A DNA stretch of 64,000 nt from Zonotrichia leucophrys gambelii (lineage: Eukaryota; Chordata; Aves; Passeriformes; Passerellidae). The notes under the pieces are model-generated. The model saw only the letters and a program-made list of their open reading frames with translations, did not search any database and was not told the DNA's origin. The stretch covers positions 27,948,599 to 28,012,598 of the forward strand of contig NC_088177.1 in NCBI RefSeq assembly GCF_028769735.1. Direction: 5' to 3'. The position numbers and the translations under genes were made by a program. Position 1 is the stretch's first letter. The number at the start of each line of letters is the position of its first letter. Below, in pieces: positions 49,982 through 60,790 of the stretch.

Positions 49982-50837
49982 TCTGTGCACTCTCATCTTC
50001 ATGATCCAGGTTAGCAGTGCAGACATGCTTGTCTAGCATTTATGTAAAAATAATATGAAAATTGGCTATACCACTCAGAATATGGACTTGAGTCCATGAA
50101 GGGAGGGGGAAAAAAACCTCTTCTTGTACTAGGCATTTTAGATGCTTTATTGGATTGCAGCTTTAACTATTTGCTGTACATTAAAAAAAAAAAAAAATCT
50201 TCCAGAAGGACTTGTGGGGGGTGAGGGGGAAAACCAGTATTATAATAAAATAGAAGACTGTTCAAGTGCTTGGCAGTAAATATGTAAAACAAGTATCCTG
50301 GCTTATTTGGAAAGGAAAGAGAAGCTGTAGCAGACAGGCTCAATTAACAATTGTAAGCAGGAGAGGACTTGTATTCCTTCGGTAAATGTAGGAGAGGTCA
50401 TTTGCTTTAGGATAAAATCTGACAAATTTCAGATATAGACATAAAGGCTGGAATAAATATGACAAAAGATTTCCAGCTGCACATCAAGCATTTTGTATTT
50501 GCAGTGGTCATTTACATTTTTTCTCAGTGAATAGATTTCTTTTTTATTAATATTTTCCTGAATAATATGTTCTTAAATTAATTGACTGTGAAACAAGCAT
50601 TTTGGGACAATAGGAATTTTAATACAAGCTGGAAATATAATTTTGCTTTTTAAAAAATTCTTTTAGTAATGCCTAATTTATTTTTCTTTTTCTGAAGGAA
50701 GTGCTAAGATGATAAGTTTTCAGCAGAGCTTTTACTATGCTAGTTATGTGTAGTCTGAGAAGTGAAATCAAATTTTATTTTAAATGAAATCACAGTTTTT
50801 CTCCTACAAACTGTTCCATTTATGTGATAAATTTCTA

Positions 50838-50857
50838 TTATTTATTTATTTATTTAA
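50838..50857. repeat. TTTA microsatellite
   Basis: Four to five TTTA units in a row. On RNA it would give UUUAU repeats. It is a simple repeat. Confidence 0.9.
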
Positions 50858-51630
50858 TGACTAGTTATAAAGGCTTGTACAGATATGCATCTGTAAGCAA
50901 ACTGGGAATAGGTTAGAGAACACAATTCCCTGGTGTAAAAAGCAAGGTTTAGCAGTAATGCTTTTAATCTGGACTTGTAGAGGATTCGGGAGCATCCATA
51001 GATCTGCTTCAGTAATTACCATACCCCAAGTGGCACTGGAAGAGACATTTGCCTAAAAACTTGATGTCTTCATTACACTGTTTACATTTTAATTAGAAAC
51101 ATGAAAATTAGTGATTCATATGGACAACTATAGTTTAAGTGGGTTTGCTCAGCATCCAATAAATCAGAGGGGAAAAAAAGGAGGGGGGTGGGAGGAAAAA
51201 AAAGGCAACCCTACAACCTGCATTTGCAAGCAGCAAACCCGCCCAAACCTTACAGTTGTAATAAACAGTTTACTAGGAATCATTCATGGGAATAATGTGT
51301 TGATATTAGAAGCTGGTTAAAATGTGGTTTGTATTTTTTCAGAGAGGAAATTTTTATGTAAATTAGAGACTATTATTTTAAAGGTAAGGCTAATTGCACT
51401 CGGTGTTGCATGTATGTGATTGAGGTCTGTGCAGGATACACATGTAGCTTCTGTGTACACATAAATGGGTCCATTGTAGCTATATTAAGGAGAAGAATTG
51501 GTGTAGGAATATTTTGTCAGTGCTGAGCACTACGTATGGCTGCAGAGCAGCCAGTTTAGCCTGTTTCTGTATGTATCCATAAATACATGTAAACATTAGT
51601 ATAGCTGCACACAGAGGTGCACACATACAA

Positions 51631-51651
51631 ATACACGTGTGTGCGTGCACA
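51631..51651. other. 21-nt purine/pyrimidine alternation
   Basis: ATACACGTGTGTGCGTGCACA alternates without a break apart from its last base boundary. It includes CACGTG (an E-box hexamer) and one CGTGCAC. It lies just upstream of the CpG-rich islet. Confidence 0.7.
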
Positions 51652-51714
51652 GAGCGAGTAAGGAGATGTGGATAATCTGCCCCTGAATTTTGCGTGTACC
51701 TGTCAGCACCAGTG

Positions 51715-52030
51715 GCCTAAAACCATTGCGTCCAGGAGTGATGGGGAGAGGCAGCGGTGCCTGTCAGTGTCCCTGCCTGAGTCAGCAGCACGTCCACTGC
51801 CTGTGCCGGGCGACGGTCACTCACGCAGCCCTGCCCTCCCCGGGGGCCGCCGGCCTCCTCCGCACCGAGGAGAATGACCCCTCTGTCTGGCGCGCTCGAG
51901 ATCCCGAATCGCGCCGCATCGGTGTGCGAGTTCAAATCCCTACTCCTGGAGGCAGAGCTGGGATTCCAGCTAATGACTCAGAGATACAGAGGGTCAATGC
52001 ACTGGTGATCTGGAGTACTGAGCCATTGCA
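51715..52030 (+). other. isolated CpG-rich islet, possible tRNA-derived SINE
   Basis: A sharp GC- and CpG-rich patch (densest about 51800-51935, with CGCGCTCGAG, CGAATCGCGCCGC and CGGTGTGCGAG) inside AT-rich DNA. On the plus strand AGTTCAAATCC (51929-51939) matches a Pol III B box well. TGGCGCGCTCGA (51888-51899) matches an A box only partly, but it lies 41 bases upstream, close to the tRNA spacing. The predicted T-stem and acceptor stem do not pair, so it is not a working tRNA. Alternatives are a small orphan CpG island (an alternative promoter) or an inserted GC-rich retrocopy. Confidence 0.4.
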
Positions 52031-55000
52031 CCAGCTTGGTTGTACTTTTTTTTTCTCCCCCCTCCTTCCATAACTTACTGTCTTACTCTCCACATTTCCG
52101 CCCCCATTCCCTTACGATAAAAGTGATGATACGCAGAATTGTGTTTCTTCTTTTAGGAATACTTAATGGGTTGAATTTCTTCAGATTTCAGTTTGATCCA
52201 CCCGATTTAAAAAAAAAAAAGTTTTGTTTTGGGGGACATGGGAGAATTATTTTCTACACTATTAACTTTGTGCTAAGTTAGTTCCCTATAGGCTGTTTTG
52301 GATATAATGCAAATAATACATGGATAGACAATTTTTTTGAATGGGAGAGCAAGCCTCAGTAGCAATGATGGTTTAATATTAATGGATTTTTTTATTAAAG
52401 CAAAAATACGGTTGTTTCCTTCTCAGTTGCTTTTTAAATTGAATTTCTCTTTGTTGGAATCCTTAAAATTTGTAAGATAATCTTTTTCTCTAATTGTCAC
52501 TGCATTCTGTTATTTTCTTTATATATAAAAATTTGCATGTATATGTTCATATTTCTTCCTGTGTACCTCAAATTTTTAGACATGGCATGATATACCTCAG
52601 AATAAGCATTTTATAAAGATGTTTTGCTTTCACCAGTATGAATCACATTTTTGTTCCTTCATCATTGAAGTTGTGTTTTTGAGCCACAGAATAAGTAAAC
52701 CCAGGTATGCCTTGTGGCTATTTTAATGCTTTATGTAAGTGTTTCACATGCCAAAAATACACAATAGTGTCTCTTTTTTTTGCATTTATTTTCCTGTTAA
52801 AATAATGTTTCAGTTTGTCAAGCAGTTTCATTTGATGTAAAGATTTTTTTCCTATTTCTTAATTTTTTCAAATGATTTTAGCATTGTCTCTAATTTGTGG
52901 TAATTTGGAAGCACTGCAATGAAGTAACTTGGGTGCACACTTTGTAGTGCGATTGACTTAGTGACAGTGCTATGTCTTCATTTGTTCTGGTTTTTCTTTT
53001 TCTTTTTTTTTTTTCCCCTTTTTAAACACATCTCTTTGGGGTCTAGGCATGTTATAAATGTGACTGAACAGAACTGTTAACATCTGCAGAGACAGAAACA
53101 TGCTGCCTGCTTGTACGTACTGCAAAATTCTAATAGTTTTGTGCTATCTGTTAAATTCAGCGTGCTTTTTGCATTGTGGCACGGAACAGTTGTGCTGTGA
53201 GGGAAGCTGGCTGCCTGCCAGCCATCGACTATGAAATCCCGGGTACCTGAGAGCTTATCAGTTCTTTTGATTTGTAAAAGAAAAAGTGATGAAAATGTTG
53301 GTAAACTGCCATGAAGGTTTAAGGCTGCTGGAATAAGGAGCCGTGTAATCAGATTGGAAAATGGAGCTTGAGATTCTCTGCATGTGAAGCAGTCGCCTGT
53401 GGACCTACCGAGATGCTGTGCAAGTGCCTGAGCTGACCACTTTGTTAGCAAATCAGCTTGTTTGCTGCAGCAGCAGGGTAGAATAGGCTCGTCCTTGTGA
53501 TGGTATGTAACACAGGTAATATCTCTTCCTTTGCACAATGTAATCAGCTTGCAATTAGCTCACTCTACATTAACCTTCTTGATATTTTTCCCTTTCGTAA
53601 GATTGTGCACTTTAAACAATTAACTATAGAAAGTAATCCTTCAAGCAAATCAAAGCAATCCTTTAATTTTATCACCCTGCTGAAAAAGTATCAGGTGGTC
53701 AACTGGTCTTCATCAGCTGCTGGAAATTCTCAGGCTCACTGTAGCGTGGAGAGGTTCTTTAACCCATTCACATTTAGAAAAATGTCAAGATTTTATATTT
53801 CTCACATAATATAATGCTGCATCGTGAAACTGCAATTGGAATTGTTTTAATGAAAAACCTTGGGAGAGCCCTTTCATATAGAGACCACTTTTATGCTTCT
53901 GTTTGTTTAGGTATTTCCATACACTACCTCTGAGAAAGCTTTGATGACACAGCCACTTGTACTGATAATTCCACTGCTTCACCTCCAGTGAACTTGATTC
54001 ACTAAGGTTGAAGAGAACAAGGCTATCGTTGCTGATCTTCTGTGCTGCTTTTTAATCCTCTGAAATAAAAGCCAGATAATGGTAAAATTTGTGTGGTAGG
54101 CAAACTTCCTTTTTGGTAGGAGAATGAAAGTTTTAATGCCATTTGTGGAAAATTGAAGTTTCTAGCTAAGAAAAATAAAACTTAAATTAAGAGAGCAGAA
54201 CATTACATGCCTTGTTGCTATTTGAATGACACACCCAGCCAAAAGTTCCTTTGTCTCTTTGATAGTTTAGGGTTTTATTACAAGCTGGAATTTTCCAGAG
54301 TCATCATGTAAAATATGTGATTGTTGATACCCTTGAAATATTGTATAGTAGCAATATGCCTGGTATTTCATGTAAAAGTTTGCTTCTATTTAAATAATTG
54401 TTTGACATGCCTTGCTTATTTCCAAACTTAAATCACTCAACAGTTATGCTCATATGAGTAGAAGCAGTGAAATTACTGACAAACATGTTACAAATAATAT
54501 TGGTGTGAATGAGCCTCATTCATACTATGTTCATCATATGAAAATAAATATTGTTGGCAATTTAAGGCTGTAATATATAATGACCTGAAACTTCTGTCCA
54601 GATATTTTGTTTAGAAGCTGTTGGAAATGGTCAGCAGCTGCTTTGCCACCCTCTACAAAAAGTAATTTAATTGAATTCCAGTAGATCAGAGCAATAAACT
54701 GAATTTATAATATGTGATCTGCTTTTACCAATGATATCTGTGGAAGCAGTATTGACTGGCTGTGTTAGAGTCATCTTTTATCTCTCTTTGTAGAATGTGA
54801 GCATGTTTTGAAAGTACAAAGCTAGATGGTACTAATCATATTGCGTTTATCATATTTAATGTTGGCTTTGGCTCAGTTCTAATATGTATAAAAATTCTGG
54901 AATTTATGTGCACATCTGTTTTTTGTGTGTCCCGTTTAAAAAAAAAAAATAACCTGCATACATCATATGCTGCAAAGATCTACTTTATATTCTTTTAGAG

Positions 55001-57430
55001 GACAAACTCCATTAGATATGCACTTACTGTACATTGGATTGTAAATCTTACAATTTAATGGTAATTCAGTGAGCAGTTATTGCTTCTGTGGCCTTTTTTC
55101 TTTCTTTTTTGTCCCATCTCACTTGTGAAATAGGGTTACCCTTTACAAGTGTCACATCCATAGATTCATCTTTTGTACTCTATAGTTGTTCCTAGTGCAT
55201 CATTCTAAGTGAAAAGAAAAATAGGAAGCCAAAGCTACAGGAGGGGCATTGGGGGAGGGAGGTCTATACATAGAAATACAGCATATAGCAGCAGAAAGAC
55301 CAAGGCAGTTTAGCATCAATCTAACAGATTAAAATTTTGCTGTAAAGGTACATTTTCTTTAACCTCATTCTCATTCGTTTTCCCCTACCACTGTAGTTGG
55401 CGTTTGAATTCCCAGGAAGCAGAAATGGTGTCTTAATGATACGAGCCTTTTTGCCTCGCTTACACTGCTAATACTCTTATCCCTTTTCTGATATGAAATA
55501 CTTTTTGCAGAAACAATATACACATTTGTAAAGAAATTATAAAAGGATTCTCCTTTTGAAGATAATGAGTTCTCTTCAGGAACTGCAGGTTACGTGAAAC
55601 ACAAATGAGCTCTAAGTGGAGGGATTTAAAGTCCTGCTACAGCATTTAATTTCTTGAGGAAAGGAGTTCAGTTCAAGGTTAGCCTGTTATTGTGGCACTG
55701 GCAACTACTTCTCTCATTCCTGTTCTTCTGCCAGCAGTACTGCACAAAAGGCAGTCATTTTTATTTAATACGTAGGGAGGTATTAATCACTGCAGTGTTT
55801 TGTCGCAAAAATTTGTCTTATCAAATTCATTGTTTCACCACTCATGACAATAATAGGTGTTTAATTACTCAATAAGAGCAGTTTATAGATTCCATTTTTT
55901 CCTGTTTGCTGGACAAATGGTATTGATTTTGTACTTTGATGCAACATGAAACTGTATTAAACACAATTAGAATTCTAAAGCTGGTAATGTGTATCAGTTA
56001 TGGTAACTGAGCTCCTTGCTGAAGAAACTGCATCTTCCAAATTTTTGCTATGTTTAAATTCCCAGGAGACAAAAAGATCTTTAAGGACATTCCTTTTATG
56101 GCATGAGCTCTTGATGTCTTTTCTTCTTGTTTTTCCACTAGCATTTATGCTTGCTACAATCTTTTCATATTCAAGACAAGTGGTTTATGTAATATTTTTT
56201 CAGTTAATAGTACCTTTATACTGGTAATAAGTTGTACAGATTCCAACTTACTCAACAATTTTACCATTGTCTCATCCTACCTTCATGCTGTACTTATGAA
56301 CAACATACCTTTTGTGAAAAATTAGTATTATATACCCCAAGCTTGAGTTTGGACAGTAAAAATTTATGAGGCTAGGAAGACATAAGACTTTTGCTGTTTT
56401 TCCTAGAACTCTCAGTTTTCTTGAGAAGGTGGCTATTAAGCCACATATGGATTTTTCCTTTTACTTTCTTTATTTTATTTTTAGTGTTATACTGTCATTC
56501 ATGACATGTTTTTGATATATCAATACCTGCATAGGCTTGAGTATTTTCTTTGGGTAGGATTTTAGTGGATTTACAGAAGCTGCATTGCCAGAATGATTGT
56601 TTATTGCTTCCTTTGTGGTCAGTAAATTTTTATTTACAATTCTTTTCTACTACTGGTGCTTGTGTAACAATTTTCAGTTGGGAGTGTTTAATGTTTTCAT
56701 TATTTTGTTTGCTTTTGTTTCCAAATAGTCAAAATTAAACAGCATGAATTGAAGGTGAGCATACTCAAGTATCTATATCTGAATCAAGAAAAGAAGAATG
56801 ATTCCTGTCAATGTGCATTCCATTTTGCAAGCTTGCTTAAGTAACCAAATCTTATGATATTTGTTGTTCATTGTCTTCAAGTATCTGCATAAATAAATTG
56901 GATAATATCCTTAGTGTACAATTCTTAGTTTTTCTTCTTCTTTAATTTTATTTCTAGGTTCTGCTTGTAACCTATATTTTACCTCATTTAGCTGAGGTTG
57001 AATATTTCTTAAAAGTACAGATAAAATTTGTGATAAATGTACCATGACTGAAAAATATTTTTGAAGAATTCATGTTATGGATAGTAATATCTGTGCTAAA
57101 TTTTTCCTGCATTTATGCCCTTTAAATTACAGGTTAAGTAAAGAAAGAAAATGCACTTATTTGGAATACTCATTGAGTTGCATATGAAGGTGTGGTGTGT
57201 GCTTGTTGGGAAGCATGGTTAGTATCAAGAAACATCCATTGTTTAATCAGCAGTTTTTAAATGTAGGCATAATTTTGTTCCCTTTTTTGGGGATCTGTTC
57301 ATATTGCAGTTTCATAAAATGTGTATTAGCATACCTATATTCATGATTCTGTTATAATTGTTTCACATCTTTTACAGAATATTCCCCGAACTCTGAAAAG
57401 CTCCAATTCCTTATTTAAGCTTACTTAAGA

Positions 57431-57490
57431 GCTTCAGTGGGACTACTCATGCTTAAACTTAAGGACATGCTTAAGTGCTTTGCTGAGTCA
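57431..57490. repeat. second copy of GCACTTAAGT palindromic repeat, half
   Basis: Contains CAGTGGGACTACTCATG followed by CTTAAACTTAAGGACATGC and TTAAGTGCTTTGCTGA, in the order of the right arm at 23448-23490. The two copies are about 75% identical by eye over that arm. The left arm here is badly degraded (TTATTTAAGCTTACTTAAG upstream). It is noncoding and old. Confidence 0.65.
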
Positions 57491-57794
57491 AAACTTTATA
57501 CTGAGTGGACCTTCTTGTTTCTCCTTTCAGACAATGATTTATTTCCTATGTGTTCTGAATAACTTGGATACCAGTGGCTCATTTCATTGTTTGTGTTTTA
57601 GGCAGTGAGTTAGGTGTTCTTCGCTTTATGAAAATCAATACAAATTTCAATTACACAAACAGCAGGTGAGACATTAAAATTAAAAGGATGTAGGATGCAC
57701 ATTTTAATCTGTGGTGATGTCTCAGCTATCCAGATGTTATGGGAAAATTGAATAAATCTAAGTGGGATTCTGAATAATTGAATATATTGTTCTT

Positions 57795-58062
57795 ATTTAT
57801 TTGGATTACTGTAGCACTTAGAGGTCTCAACCAAGATGGTGACCTTGTTGTGCTGGTATTGTAAAAACATGTAGTGAGAGACTGTTCTGCGTCAGAGGGG
57901 TTACATTCTAAATAGCTGAGACGCACAAAGGTTAATAGGGACACAAAGAGGCGCTGAAATGTGAAGAGACTTGCCCAAGGTCATATAGCAGGTCAGTAGC
58001 AGAGCCGTGAGTTAAGCCTACATCTCTGGACTCCTATGCACTAGATTGCTTCTCCAATGATT
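57795..58062 (-). mobile_element. MIR/CORE-type SINE, minus strand
   Basis: The plus strand carries GACTTGCCCAAGGTCA (57968-57983), the antisense of the MIR core TGACCTTGGGCAAGTC. Beside it are antisense counterparts of 'GGCTCTGC.AC' and 'CTTCACATTTCAG.GCCTC'. Toward the left end the sense strand reads 'GACCTCTAAGTGCTACAGTAATCC' then AAATAAATA, resembling the tail of amniote MIR-type SINEs in reptiles. The tRNA-like head at the right end is degraded. Near full length and very old. It is the only confidently assigned SINE in the window together with the 59.6 kb copy. Confidence 0.82.
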
Positions 58063-59600
58063 AAACTATCTGCCTTTAATAGCTATTGAGGGAAGTAATT
58101 GTCTTTGATTTAGCAGGGAGTTTTGGACAGTGATATTTGTCTGCATTTCTTCTTGGTTTTTGCATGTCATAGAAATCTAGAGATATAATGCAATAATACG
58201 GTAGAGATCATTAAAAGCATGATTCTTATTTTGCCTCACTTACTGCAAATTTTGCAGATACTTCTGGAGAGGTAGATGCTGTTCCATAGAGTACTAGCTA
58301 CAGCTGCTGGTGTTTGTTGCTGACTTACATACCTGTTTTTGCTTTATGTAAAATCAGATGTATGGCCAGCCACTTTGATTGGTTCTCAGGAAATAAAGTT
58401 TTAATTACGTTGGCCAAGCTGTCCTGAAGCCTGTATCCTCCTTATGACAGTTCACTTCAGAAGCTACACTGCTTCATTTCAGTAACTTTATTACCATTTG
58501 GCTCAGAGATTGCTATTTCGCCTTGGCCAGAGATTTCATCAGTTGCCCGGTTCACCTTTGTCCACACTATACTTGTGAAATGACCTGCTCCTTTAGTGCT
58601 TGTCAATAGTAAATTGCTGCATCCTTAGTGTCCAGGCTGAAGCATAGTAAAGAACACAACTCTTTATTAAATTAGCGTATTTTACACTAAATTTTTTTGG
58701 ATTAAACCTGAATGTGAAAATTCTTAATTACCATTTAATACCAAGTAATTAAAGCACTGGCCAGAGTCACCTTTGTAAAGTGCATCAGTTTGAACTGCCA
58801 CCTGATTAATAGGGTTGGTGATATAAAAAGTTCAGCACAAAAGCATGCTCTGCCAGGGTCACTGTTTTAACAGCTGTAGAAGGTGCAGTTTTTGCTATCA
58901 TTTATGTCTAACAATTGGATCAAAATAATAGTCTGTGAGGTGTTGTGGTTGGCTTCTCCATTGTGACGTCAGGTGAATTATTTGAATTTGACATCAGTTA
59001 AATTGGTTTTGTAGGATATATTTGTGAACAAACTGGTTTGACTCAGATCTTTGCTTGATTTGCATTCTTCAAAATGAACAATCAAGTAGAGTTTTTTTTC
59101 CAGACTTGTTTTCCATATCAGAGTTAAGTTCAGGGAAGGTAGTAATGTGCATTAGTACTATGTCTATATTTTCATCTCTTTGCATACAATCATTGATTTA
59201 TTGTAGCTCAGGTGCTGTCTGCACTTTGGCTTGTGTTTGCCTGGGAGTGTGTGTTAGGGAGTGTGTCCACAGGGTAATACCAAATAGCTGGCTTAATAGC
59301 TGTATTTTTATATCCCTGTACATACATCTATATCTATATATAAACCTCCCAGTATTGTACTCTGTTATAAAAGCTTTTCCTGTGCCATGCTTAGCCCCAG
59401 AGGCTCTGGTCTGCAAGATCATTCGAAAATTGTGCTGTGTTCACATTTAGCATGATGGTGTTTTGTTTTGTTTTTTAAACTCTTAACAGTTTATTGATGG
59501 GGCCTGAACAAACTGCTGCACCTTCAGAGGACTCAATTAGCTTTTGCCAGGCTCAGTGTGTGTGCAGCAGGCAGCCCATGCATTAGCAATTGCAGGATGG
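58063..59600. other. repeat-poor block, candidate conserved regulatory DNA
   Basis: Between two old MIR copies. From about 58400 to 59050 the sequence has mixed composition, almost no simple repeats, several ATTA/TAAT cores (AATTACCATTTAATACC, TAATTAAAGCAC) and a full CRE at 58964. This is the look of developmental enhancers in vertebrate introns, but conservation cannot be assessed from one sequence. No coding frame is supported. Confidence 0.35.
58964..58971. promoter_or_regulatory. full CRE palindrome TGACGTCA
   Basis: An exact TGACGTCA in the repeat-poor block, followed by GGTGAATTA. Function is unknown. Its survival is mildly notable because its CpG would tend to decay. Confidence 0.3.
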
Positions 59601-59725
59601 GAGCTATAATGATTTTCACCTACTGACAGCTCTGTGAGCATTAATTTTGACAACACCCTACAAAGTAGGTAAGCATGGTTATCCCCATTTTATTACTGAG
59701 CCCACCAGAGGAAGGATTAAAGCCT
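59601..59725 (-). mobile_element. second MIR/CORE-type SINE fragment, minus strand
   Basis: The plus strand reads CAACACCCTACAAAGTAGGTAAGC then GTTATCCCCATTTTATTACTGAG. This is the antisense of the MIR middle/3' region: 'CTCAGTTTCC..ATCTGTAAAATGGGGATAA' followed by 'TACCTAC.T.ATAGGGTTGTTG'. The left part (GCTATAATGATTTTCACCTACTGA) is compatible with the MIR tail 'GGATGAAAGG.GCTATA'. The core with TGACCTTGGG is absent, so this is a 5'-truncated or decayed piece. Confidence 0.75.
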
Positions 59726-60286
59726 CGATCACACTGATAAGTGTGCATATGTTTAGCTGTAAAACAGTAGGCAGACCTAAGTGTTTAACTGGACGAGCCT
59801 TTTTCAGCAAAGTTAAGAAAATACGTTTTGAGCTAATTTTCTATTTGAGCAGAATATTTCCATGTCAAAGCTATGTTTTGGCTCTGGGGTGCTTGATTCT
59901 AGCTTGTTCGTACTTCAGCACGCCACTTTCAAATAAACTTCCAATTCTTCTTTTTATTAAGTACTACAATGATTACTTAACATACAATAGCAAAATTCTT
60001 AGCTCTCATATTTCCAGTGAAGGTTGCTGACAGTCATGTGTGTTTTTGCTGTGAATTCACTTCAGTTTTGATGTTATTGTGGGTCAGATGTTTTATTTTT
60101 TTTTTTGTTACTGTTTTTGAATGCAAATTTTCTATTGAACTATGTTCTGTATAGTTATAACACACAAAGTCCTTAGCTGAGATTCAGGTGTCTGTCTTGG
60201 GTGCCCCACTTCTCTGTAAGAGCATGTGTGAAGAGGAATCAGTTAAATTCAGCATGAATGATGCCAGGAGAAACAGTTCTCTTGCC

Positions 60287-60378
60287 TTTGTTTTTGGGGT
60301 TTTTTTGTTTTGTTTATTTTTTGGTGGGTTTTTGGTTTTGTTTTGTTTTTGTGTTTGGGTTTTTTGGTTTTCTTTTTG
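60287..60378. repeat. GT-rich low-complexity tract
   Basis: About 90 bases of T-runs and G-runs (GGGG, GTGGG, GGG), composition like the tract at 4194-4313. The plus-strand open frame across it is phenylalanine-, glycine- and valine-rich only because of this composition. Confidence 0.85.
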
Positions 60379-60394
60379 CAACCTTCTTTGGAAA

Positions 60395-60790
60395 CCATGG
60401 CTGTGGCGGCTCACCCAGCCATGGAAGGGGCCAATGTGCTCTTCCTCCCCCCTGGCTGGAGGTGAATCTCCCGCTGCTCATTAGGCAATCCCAAATGTCC
60501 TTGAGGGCAGCTCATGGGCTCCCTCGTAGCCTTGTGCTCCAGCACTCTCTCAGGCACAGACTGCAGGCTCTGGGGGCTACATTCAGGTTTTACAGGGAGC
60601 TGGGGTTGGTTTCATTCCATCCTCTGTCCTGAGCTGCAGGAATTGGTTTGTGTCCAGCTCTACAAATGGAGCACTGCATGGGCAGCTCAGGACCATATTG
60701 CACATGGTGCCGTATGGGGCTGGCACAGTTGCTGCTGAGCTCCTGTTCCTTTCTCTCCGGATGCACATAAAGCTCTCCTTTAATTTCTCA
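60395..60790. other. GC-richer patch of unknown origin
   Basis: Begins abruptly after the GT-rich tract at an ACCATGGCTGTGG sequence and ends near TCTCCGGATGCACATAAAGC. Composition is clearly richer in G and C than the surrounding DNA but poor in CpG. A TATA-like ACATAAAGC sits at its right end. It could be part of an unrecognised retroelement (for example a solo LTR) or a retrocopy. No protein family is recognised in any frame. Confidence 0.35.

Larger units (their letters stand above)
44721..57430 (+). other. presumed first intron, middle part
   Basis: AT-rich noncoding DNA with homopolymers (for example an A-run near 44908-44920) and the separate features listed here. The stretch 47250-50000 stands out for few simple repeats, long runs of mixed composition and many homeodomain-like ATTA/TAAT cores. 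This is what conserved noncoding blocks look like, but I cannot show conservation. No exon was recognised. Confidence 0.45.
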
